11,528 nucleotides of DNA, taken from Flavobacterium sp. Its GTDB lineage: Bacteria > Bacteroidota > Bacteroidia > Flavobacteriales > Flavobacteriaceae. The DNA lies in assembly GCA_023253295.1 (NCBI GenBank), contig JALRGZ010000103.1:1-11528 (forward strand), given 5' to 3'. This document shows positions 1-5,381 of the stretch, piece by piece. Positions within the stretch are counted from its first letter, which is position 1. The number at the start of each line of letters is the position of its first letter. The notes under the pieces were generated by a model, which saw only the letters and a list, made by a program, of their open reading frames with translations, did no database searches and was not told the DNA's origin. The position numbers and the translations under genes were made by a program.

Positions 1-759
1 AGAAAAGACCCTCAATTTATAAAAGAAATCCTGCAAAAAACATCAGATTACGGTTTGGAAAACACCCTTATGCTGGTTGATTTATTAGATTTTCAAACAG
101 GAAAATCCACAAGTCTTTGCGCGAACAATAAAGAAGAAAGAACTCTGGCCATAGAAGGACATAAAGAGTGGATGGACGTAGCAAAGTCTATTGGATGTAA
201 AGCCATACGAGCAAATCTAGGGTCTGAAGGATTGAATGCTTCAGAGGCCAAAGAAATTAGTATAGAGAGTTTAGGAAAACTTTTGGAGTATGGAAGTGCA
301 ATGGATCTTGATCTCGTCATTGAAAATCATGGAGGCTATACCTCTGATGCACAATGGGTAGTTGAACTCATGAAAGCTATCAATCATCCGAATTTAGGCA
401 CCCTCCCTGATTTTGGAACTGGAAATTTCTGCATCGAAAGGGGTCCAAAAGAAGAAGGACAGCGATTCAATACCTCGGAATGCATTAAGCAATACGACAA
501 ATATCAAGGGGTCGAAGAAATGCTTCCCTACGCTAAAGGAATAAGTGCAAAAGCTATAGCATTTAATGCCGAAGGTGAGGAAATCCATACGGATTTTGGA
601 CGCATGATGAATTTGATTAAAACAGCTGCTTTTGAAGGCTATATCGCGATAGAATACGAGGGTGGATTTGCACAAATGATGGGAAGTGATGAAGCTCCTA
701 AATTAAGTACTAATGAAGGTATTCTAGCTACTAAACGTTTGATTCAAAAGTATTTATAG
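1..759 (+). CDS. Sugar phosphate isomerase/epimerase family protein, 5' truncated
   Basis: The reading frame is open from base 1 (frame 1) to the TAG at 757-759, giving 252 visible residues; the start lies outside the window. The TTG at base 55 is internal, because the residues before it (RKDPQFIKEI...) continue the same fold. The protein resembles the xylose-isomerase-like TIM-barrel family (AP endonuclease 2 / IolE-like). Candidate metal ligands are the Glu in VIENHGG (about codon 108), the Asp in LPDFGTGNF (about codon 137) and a Glu in IAIEYEGG near the end. The segment KGISAKAIAFNAEGEE fits the penultimate strand. Such enzymes isomerise or epimerise keto-sugars or inositols; the substrate cannot be read from the sequence. 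N-terminal signal status is unknown. It converges on the tRNA-Ser unit. The family is fairly certain; the specific reaction is not. Confidence 0.85.
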   Translation, partial: RKDPQFIKEILQKTSDYGLENTLMLVDLLDFQTGKSTSLCANNKEERTLAIEGHKEWMDVAKSIGCKAIRANLGSEGLNASEAKEISIESLGKLLEYGSAMDLDLVIENHGGYTSDAQWVVELMKAINHPNLGTLPDFGTGNFCIERGPKEEGQRFNTSECIKQYDKYQGVEEMLPYAKGISAKAIAFNAEGEEIHTDFGRMMNLIKTAAFEGYIAIEYEGGFAQMMGSDEAPKLSTNEGILATKRLIQKYL

Positions 760-785
760 GTCGTAAGCTCCTTAAATCGAAAAGC

Positions 786-821
786 AAAAAAATCCTTGCA
801 AATCTGATGACTTACAAGGAT
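786..821 (-). terminator. Intrinsic terminator of tRNA-Ser
   Basis: Read on the minus strand just past the tRNA 3' end, ATCCTTG (821-815) pairs perfectly with CAAGGAT (798-792) across a 16-nt loop. The second arm runs directly into seven T residues (792-786). This is a textbook rho-independent terminator placed 6 nt after the mature tRNA. On the plus strand the hairpin lacks a following T-run, so it should not terminate the upstream isomerase gene efficiently. Confidence 0.8.
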
Positions 822-826
822 CACTG

Positions 827-910
827 CGGAGAGACAGGGACTCGAACCCTGGCGACGGTTACCCGTCGACAGATTAGCAATCTGCTCCATTACCACTCTG
901 GCACCTCTCC
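827..910 (-). tRNA. tRNA-Ser, anticodon GCT
   Basis: Read on the minus strand this is an 84-nt class II tRNA. The acceptor stem GGAGAGG pairs with TCTCTCC (one G-U pair) and the discriminator base is G, as expected for serine. The D arm has stem CCA/TGG with loop GAGTGGTAA. The anticodon stem is GCAGA/TCTGT around loop TTGCTAA, with anticodon GCT at 878-876, decoding AGC and AGU. The long variable arm is a perfect 6-bp hairpin, CGACGG-GTAA-CCGTCG, diagnostic of tRNA-Ser. The T arm is CAGGG-TTCGAGT-CCCTG. The 3' CCA is not encoded (genomic continuation is CAG), so CCA must be added by nucleotidyltransferase. Upstream promoter and downstream terminator are both visible, so it appears to be a single-tRNA transcription unit. 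Confidence 0.98.
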
Positions 911-942
911 AAGCTCAAAGAACGTGTCTCGTTTTGCGGTTG

Positions 943-973
943 CAAATGTAGAACATCATCTCGTTTCTCACAA
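943..973 (-). promoter_or_regulatory. Bacteroidota-type promoter for tRNA-Ser
   Basis: On the minus strand TACATTTG (950-943) is an exact match to the Bacteroidota -7 consensus TAnnTTTG. A TTG (973-971) lies 20 nt upstream of it, the expected -33 position. Transcription would start near 936, giving a leader of about 25 nt before the tRNA 5' end at 910. Long A-tracts (minus strand) sit immediately upstream, at the position of an UP element. Confidence 0.75.
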
Positions 974-976
974 CTA

Positions 977-1067
977 TTTTGGCGCTTTTTTTTATTTTTT
1001 TTTGCATTTTTTTTCAAAAACACTAGCTTTCAATTAGATACAAAACAATATTTTTTAAAGTTTTTTT
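977..1067. other. Phased A/T-tract region between tRNA-Ser and thiolase
   Basis: This is the gene-free divergent spacer. It holds T-runs (plus strand) at 986-993, 995-1003, 1007-1014, 1051-1056 and 1061-1067. The run centres are spaced about 9.5, 11.5, 43 and 10.5 bp, close to whole helical turns, which is the arrangement expected of intrinsically curved DNA. The first three lie directly upstream of the tRNA promoter's -33 element. No small gene or RNA structure is apparent here. Curvature or UP-element activity is inference. Confidence 0.5.
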
Positions 1068-1116
1068 CTAAAAACAGAATCAATACCCGAAAATATAAAT
1101 TTTATACAAAAAAGAC

Positions 1117-1124
1117 TAAATTTG
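1117..1124 (+). promoter_or_regulatory. -7 promoter element for thiolase operon
   Basis: TAAATTTG matches the Bacteroidota -7 consensus TAnnTTTG and lies 32 nt upstream of the ATG at 1157. A clear -33 TTG is not visible at the expected distance; the region there is only A/T-rich. The leader would be about 25 nt, A-rich and without a Shine-Dalgarno site. Confidence 0.6.
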
Positions 1125-1156
1125 CTACAACTATACATTCAAACCAAAATAAAAAA

Positions 1157-2335
1157 ATGAGCAAAAAAGTAGTTATCGTTGCTGCCGTTAGAACCCCTAT
1201 CGGAAGTTTTATGGGAGGATTAGCCAATGTATCGGCACCACAACTGGGTGCTACAGCCATCAAAGGCGCAATGGACAAAATTAATCTGGACCCTGCCCTG
1301 ATAGACGAAGTACTAATGGGTAATGTGATACAGGCGGGTGTAGGACAAGCTCCGGCACGTCAGGCAGCCCTTTTTGCAGGTTTGAAAAACACGGTACCGT
1401 GTACTACTATTAATAAAGTTTGTGCTTCAGGAATGAAAGCTGTAATGATGGCAGCTCAGGCTATTCAAACTGGCGATGCCCAAGTGGTTATTGCAGGAGG
1501 AATGGAAAACATGAGTTTGATTCCGCATTATACTCATTTGCGTAGCGGAACTAAATTTGGCCCTACTACTCTGGTTGATGGCATGCAAAGAGATGGATTA
1601 GTTGACGCATACGACAATCAGGCGATGGGTGTCTATGCCGACCTTTGTGCCCAAGAATACAACATTAGCCGTGAAGAACAGGATAATTACGCTATAGAAT
1701 CATATCGTCGTTCGGCTCAGGCTTGGGAATTGGGTAAATTTGATGCCGAAGTGGTAGCTGTAGAAGTTCCACAACGTCGTGGCGAACCAATAATCATTGC
1801 CAAAGACGAAGAATATACTAATGTTAAATTAGACAAAATCCCTTCTTTAAACGCTGTTTTTACGAAAGACGGAACGGTTACTGCCGCGAATGCTTCAACC
1901 ATCAATGACGGAGCAGCAGCCTTAATCCTAATGAGTGAGGAAAAAGCAGCCGAATTACAATTAAAACCTTTAGCTTATATAAAATCCTATGCCGATGCGG
2001 CTCAGGAACCAAAATGGTTTACCACCAGTCCCGCTAAAGCTTTACCAAAAGCCTTAGACAAAGCAGGTATCACCATAAACGATGTAGATTTTTTTGAATT
2101 CAATGAAGCTTTTTCTGTTGTAGGCGTAGCCAATATTAAAATCCTAGGTTTGGATAGCGCAAAAGTAAACGTAAACGGTGGAGCTGTTTCCCTTGGACAT
2201 CCGCTGGGTTGTTCAGGAGCCAGAATCTTGGTAAGTTTGCTGCATATTTTAGAACAAAATGATGCCAAAATAGGAGCTGCTGCCATTTGTAATGGTGGTG
2301 GAGGCGCTTCAGCAATTGTTATTGAAAGAATCTAA
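1157..2335 (+). CDS. Acetyl-CoA C-acetyltransferase (thiolase)
   Basis: This 392-residue protein has the standard length of biosynthetic-type thiolases, which condense two acetyl-CoA to acetoacetyl-CoA reversibly in the cytoplasm. All catalytic residues sit at the positions known from the Zoogloea enzyme: nucleophile Cys89 in NKVCASGMKA, His348 in SLGHPLGCSGAR and Cys378 in CNGGGGASA. NEAF (about residues 315-320) and the N-terminal VRTPIGSF motif are also present. The ATG is preceded by an A-rich leader and a -7 promoter element at 1117. The C40 peptidase gene begins 12 nt after the stop, indicating co-transcription. The enzyme may serve ketone/branched fatty-acid degradation or the mevalonate route; neighbours do not decide which. 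AtoB, ThlA and PhaA homologues are too similar to assign a symbol. Confidence 0.96.
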   Translation: MSKKVVIVAAVRTPIGSFMGGLANVSAPQLGATAIKGAMDKINLDPALIDEVLMGNVIQAGVGQAPARQAALFAGLKNTVPCTTINKVCASGMKAVMMAAQAIQTGDAQVVIAGGMENMSLIPHYTHLRSGTKFGPTTLVDGMQRDGLVDAYDNQAMGVYADLCAQEYNISREEQDNYAIESYRRSAQAWELGKFDAEVVAVEVPQRRGEPIIIAKDEEYTNVKLDKIPSLNAVFTKDGTVTAANASTINDGAAALILMSEEKAAELQLKPLAYIKSYADAAQEPKWFTTSPAKALPKALDKAGITINDVDFFEFNEAFSVVGVANIKILGLDSAKVNVNGGAVSLGHPLGCSGARILVSLLHILEQNDAKIGAAAICNGGGGASAIVIERI

Positions 2336-2347
2336 AAAATAGAATTA

Positions 2348-3109
2348 ATGTTCGGAATCTGTAATTTAGCCATCATCCCCCTTCGATTGGAACCGAGTGA
2401 CAAAAGCGAAATTGTTTCTCAGGTTTTATTTGGCGAACACTTCAAAATTTTGGAAAAACGCAATCAGTGGTCCCGTATCCGATTGCAATACGACAATTAT
2501 GAAGGTTGGGTGGATTCGAAACAATACCAGCTGATTTCGGAGGCGAATTACGAACAATTATCGAAGGAAACTATTATCCTGAATGCTGATTTAATCGAAT
2601 ACATTACAGCACCTAATAATCTGTTAATTCCTATTCCGCTTGGAGCTACGTTATCTTTTTTGAATAATAACGAAATCAACACACAAAATTACGAATTTGA
2701 AGGCACCAGAGTAAACGGCATCAAAGACAAAAAACACCTCATTAATACCGCTTACATGTACCTGAACGCCCCTTATTTATGGGGCGGAAAAACACCTTTT
2801 GGAATCGACTGCTCCGGCTTTACCCAAATGGTATATAAATTGAATGGCTACAAACTCCTGAGAGATGCTTCACAACAAGCCACTCAGGGAGAAGCCTTAA
2901 GTTTTATTGAAGAAAGTGAGCCTGGTGATTTGGCTTTTTTTGATAATGAAGAAGGAAATATCATCCATGTGGGGATTATCATGGAAAACAATTACATTAT
3001 CCATGCGAGTGGAAAAGTTCGTATTGATCGTATTGACCATTTAGGTATTTTTAATGGTGAAACCAACAGGCATACTCATAAATTGAGAGTGATAAAGAAG
3101 ATTATTTAA
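2348..3109 (+). CDS. C40 family peptidase, YkfC-like with SH3 domains
   Basis: This 253-residue protein has no signal peptide and is probably cytoplasmic. Residues 1-65 look like a bacterial SH3 domain (NLAIIPLRLEPS, then VSQVLFGEHFKILE and YEGWVDSKQY); residues about 75-125 may be a second, weaker SH3-like unit. Residues 130-253 are an NlpC/P60 domain with Cys155 in GIDCSGF, His207 in IIHVGII and His219 in YIIHASG forming the expected Cys-His-His site. The arrangement matches YkfC / dipeptidyl peptidase VI, which cleaves the gamma-D-Glu to diamino-acid bond of peptidoglycan peptides with free N-terminal L-Ala during cell-wall recycling. It starts 12 nt after the thiolase gene and shares its promoter. 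Substrate assignment is by family; the domain call is secure. Confidence 0.9.
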   Translation: MFGICNLAIIPLRLEPSDKSEIVSQVLFGEHFKILEKRNQWSRIRLQYDNYEGWVDSKQYQLISEANYEQLSKETIILNADLIEYITAPNNLLIPIPLGATLSFLNNNEINTQNYEFEGTRVNGIKDKKHLINTAYMYLNAPYLWGGKTPFGIDCSGFTQMVYKLNGYKLLRDASQQATQGEALSFIEESEPGDLAFFDNEEGNIIHVGIIMENNYIIHASGKVRIDRIDHLGIFNGETNRHTHKLRVIKKII

Positions 3110-3163
3110 AGTTTTACCTACCTTTTTAATCATACTTCATAACTTAAAACATTATTATACCAA

Positions 3164-3781
3164 ATGATTAAAAAATTTATTTTCATAATTTTTACTTTTC
3201 ACAATCTTGTAAGTTTCGGACAAACAAAACACTTAGAACCTGTTACATTTAACAACAAGAATAGTTTAGATATTTATTATTCTAATTTAAACAAACTATT
3301 CTATAATGAATTGAACGAAATTCCATATGCTAGATTCTTTGTTGTCCCTTCGTTTTCCAAAGAATATGCTTTTTCCGTTGAAAAAGAAAACAACAAATTT
3401 TTAATCGTTTCAATTACTCCATCAGAAAGCTATTGGCGGGCAAAAAACAAAGAAAAAGTAAAATTTGAGATTCATAAAAAAGAAATCAAAAAACAACTAT
3501 ATCGAAAAATTGGTATTTTATTTCAACTTTTAGCCAAACAAACCAAAAACTGTGAAAATGAAGTTTTCAAAACAGACGGACACACCTATTATTTCATCAC
3601 AACAGATAATAAATCAGAAATCAGAATAGGAGAAACTTGGAGTCCAAACGAAAATTCTAATATGGGAAAATTAGTTTCTATATGTAACAATTTATATGAA
3701 ATTGGGAGAAACAATCAAATCTCTTTAGATGAAATTGATTTTGAAATTGACAAATTAATAGCTGAACTCAAAAAAAATTAA
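3164..3781 (+). CDS. Hypothetical exported protein
   Basis: I do not recognise this 205-residue protein. The N terminus has two lysines, a hydrophobic stretch IFIIFTF and a likely signal-peptidase site after SFG (residue 19), so it is probably secreted to the periplasm or outer surface. There is no lipobox Cys and no further membrane span. The mature part is rich in Lys, Asn and Glu, with a charged, probably helical section at 95-128, a beta-rich section with HTYYFITTDNKSEIRIG (140-156), and a helical C terminus (184-205). The base composition looks more AT-rich than the thiolase and peptidase genes before it. It lies 54 nt after the C40 peptidase gene with no obvious own promoter, so it may be read through from that operon. 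It converges on the VanX-like gene. Confidence 0.75.
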   Translation: MIKKFIFIIFTFHNLVSFGQTKHLEPVTFNNKNSLDIYYSNLNKLFYNELNEIPYARFFVVPSFSKEYAFSVEKENNKFLIVSITPSESYWRAKNKEKVKFEIHKKEIKKQLYRKIGILFQLLAKQTKNCENEVFKTDGHTYYFITTDNKSEIRIGETWSPNENSNMGKLVSICNNLYEIGRNNQISLDEIDFEIDKLIAELKKN

Positions 3782-3899
3782 TTCTAAAATCCAATCAAAA
3801 CTTAAACCGTCTACCCTCTCTAACTCAAATTTATATTTATTTTTTTGGAATCGTTGAATTTTCGATTTCAATAGGAGAATAAAGTCGAGAAAACATTCT

Positions 3900-4559
3900 T
3901 TACTTACAATCCCATTTTTCATTGGACAATTTATCTTTTAATCCGGATTTTAGGTTGTAATGCCACCATTCGGAATCGAAAGAATTAAAACCGTTTTCCG
4001 TCATCACTTTTTTCAATAAAGCACGGTTGTCTTTTACTTTTTGAGACAAATTCTCAAAGTTATGACTCGCTTCCGGACCAAAGAAATCAAAAGGCGTTCC
4101 CATTTTTAGCTCTTTTCCGGATTTTTTTACCAAAGTAATATCCACTGCTCCTCCTCTATTGTGTATCGAACCTTTGGCTGGATCGGCTACGTATTCCGGA
4201 TTAGAAACTATAGTCCACATCCTCTTTTGAATATCGAGCGGACGGTAACAATCGTACAATTTAATTCGCAAACCTTCTTTCATAAAAACTTCATTTGCCT
4301 TAATTAACGCTTGCACCGTTTTATAACGTAAATAACATTCGGCACAATCGTATACTTTGGCTTTCAAAAAATTATCTTCGGTAGCATATTTCATATCGTA
4401 AACAAAATCAGAACTGTAATCTTTTAAGTTAACAAAAGTCGTATCGTTAAGCTCTATCCTTTTTTCCTGATTACTTTTTACCACAGTAATTTGGGATTGA
4501 CAAGAAAAGAACATCAATAAAAAGGAAAATGCGGATATTTTTCTAAAAGTTATAATCAT
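3900..4559 (-). CDS. D-Ala-D-Ala dipeptidase (VanX/DdpX family, M15D), probable lipoprotein
   Basis: The 219-residue protein carries the zinc-site motifs of the VanX family: SIHNRGGAVD with His133 and Asp140, and EWWHYN with Glu197 (catalytic base) and His200 (zinc). Arg106 in YDCYRP matches the VanX transition-state arginine. The family hydrolyses D-Ala-D-Ala; DdpX-type members use it for nutrition or recycling. The N terminus (residues 1-20) is basic, then hydrophobic, ending FFSC, an acceptable lipobox with Cys20, so the enzyme probably faces the periplasm as a lipoprotein, unlike cytoplasmic VanX. The residues after the Cys (QSQ) lack an acidic surface-export signal. There is no vanH, vanA or vanR/S nearby, so glycopeptide resistance is unlikely. 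It is divergent from the YhcH-family gene. Confidence 0.92.
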   Translation of the reverse strand: MIITFRKISAFSFLLMFFSCQSQITVVKSNQEKRIELNDTTFVNLKDYSSDFVYDMKYATEDNFLKAKVYDCAECYLRYKTVQALIKANEVFMKEGLRIKLYDCYRPLDIQKRMWTIVSNPEYVADPAKGSIHNRGGAVDITLVKKSGKELKMGTPFDFFGPEASHNFENLSQKVKDNRALLKKVMTENGFNSFDSEWWHYNLKSGLKDKLSNEKWDCK

Positions 4560-4592
4560 CTTTTTGAATTTAAAACTAGAATGCTATACCAA

Positions 4593-4600
4593 CAAATATA
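4593..4600 (-). promoter_or_regulatory. -7 promoter element for VanX-like gene
   Basis: On the minus strand 4600-4593 reads TATATTTG, an exact TAnnTTTG match, 33 nt upstream of the start codon. No TTG is visible at the -33 position, so support rests on the -7 motif and its distance. Confidence 0.5.
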
Positions 4601-4697
4601 AGAAACACGCTTAAAAAAAGACTAATTATTATGCTTCTGCCATTTTGAAATTTCATTTGATGAAAAATCCAACTCAGAATTCGTTTAAAAAAAACTT

Positions 4698-4730
4698 TTT
4701 GTATAGTTTTACTCCCAGCTAATAAATTTA
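4698..4730 (+). promoter_or_regulatory. Candidate promoter for YhcH-family gene
   Basis: TTTG (4698-4701) and TAAATTTA (4723-4730) are separated by 21 nt, close to the Bacteroidota -33/-7 layout, with one mismatch in the last base of the -7 box. It would give a leader of about 60 nt before the ATG at 4800. Confidence 0.4.
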
Positions 4731-4799
4731 AAAATGCATTTTTATTTTTATTACTAAAACCTCAAATTAATTGACACTTAAAACTAAAACAACTTCAAA

Positions 4800-5249
4800 A
4801 TGATTGTAGATTCATTAAACAATGCTGCTAAATATTACGGTTTACACCCTGCTTTTGAAAAAGCATTCCAATTTTTAAACGAAAACGACTTGGCTAATTT
4901 AGCCGATGGCGTTACCCAATACACTGATGATTTAAAAATTATCGTTAACTCCGGAAACGGGAATTCCAAAGAGCAAAGTTTAGTTCACTTTGAATGTCAC
5001 GAAAAGAATATTGATATTCAGGTATGTGTATCCGGACCGGAAACCTACGCATGGAAACCTCTTGAAAAATGCCTAAGCCCTAACGGTGATTATAGTGATG
5101 AGAAAGACGTTCGTTTCTTTTTTGATCAACCGGATATGTTTTTTGAATTGAATCCGGGACAATTCACCATCCTTTTCCCTACCGATGTTCATGCAGCGAT
5201 GATTAGCAACGGAAAGATTAAAAAAATCGTTATCAAGGTTAAAATCTAA
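4800..5249 (+). CDS. YhcH/YjgK/YiaL family protein (DUF386)
   Basis: The 149-residue protein has the usual length and motifs of this cupin-like family, which includes EbgC and the sialic-acid anomerase NanQ (YhcH). Expected metal/active-site residues are visible: Glu65, His67, Asp72 and Gln74 in FECHEKNIDIQVCVSG, His131 in FPTDVHAAMI, and Lys146 in IVIKVKI. The fold is a small cytoplasmic beta-sandwich; no signal peptide or membrane segment is present. Family members act as sugar anomerases or as accessory proteins in sugar catabolism, but no sialic-acid or galactoside genes surround this copy, so its sugar is unknown. It is a single gene with its own candidate promoter and a terminator hairpin just after the stop. 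Confidence 0.9.
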   Translation: MIVDSLNNAAKYYGLHPAFEKAFQFLNENDLANLADGVTQYTDDLKIIVNSGNGNSKEQSLVHFECHEKNIDIQVCVSGPETYAWKPLEKCLSPNGDYSDEKDVRFFFDQPDMFFELNPGQFTILFPTDVHAAMISNGKIKKIVIKVKI

Positions 5250-5272
5250 AAAAATCAATAAATATTTACAGC

Positions 5273-5306
5273 AAAACTACTTTTCGGAGTAGTTTTTGTT
5301 GTTTTA
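5273..5306 (+). terminator. Intrinsic terminator after YhcH-family gene
   Basis: AAAACTACT (5273-5281) pairs perfectly with AGTAGTTTT (5288-5296) around the 6-nt loop TTTCGG, followed by a T-rich tail (TTGTTGTTTTA pattern). It lies 23 nt after the YhcH-family stop and separates it from the PIG-L operon. Confidence 0.75.
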
Positions 5307-5346
5307 TGAAGTAAATACGAATAATCTTATTCTAAAAAATAATTAC

Positions 5347-5354
5347 TACATTTG
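5347..5354 (+). promoter_or_regulatory. -7 promoter element for PIG-L operon
   Basis: TACATTTG is an exact TAnnTTTG match, 27 nt upstream of the ATG at 5382. Transcription would start near 5361, leaving a leader of about 20 nt. The element contains the TTG at 5352 that could be mistaken for a start codon. The -33 region is only A/T-rich. Confidence 0.65.
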
Positions 5355-5381
5355 AATCTATTGCCATTAAATCATAACCAA

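Noticed and set aside
807..1037. 76-codon plus-strand ORF
   Set aside because: It lies antisense across the tRNA-Ser, its promoter and the poly-T tracts; the translation has no protein-like pattern.
2002..2286. 94-codon minus-strand ORF inside the thiolase gene
   Set aside because: It is antisense to a conserved coding region with catalytic residues; composition is that of a shadow frame.
3782..3899. Shared terminator between the convergent hypothetical and VanX-like genes
   Set aside because: Only a weak hairpin (AATCG/CGATT around 3850-3870) is visible, with no following T-run on either strand.
3900..4559. Glycopeptide (vancomycin) resistance gene cluster
   Set aside because: Only a VanX-family dipeptidase is present; no VanH, VanA-type ligase or VanRS regulators are nearby.
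5352..5381. Upstream TTG start for the PIG-L gene
   Set aside because: The TTG is inside the TAnnTTTG promoter box and the ATG at 5382 gives the natural signal peptide.
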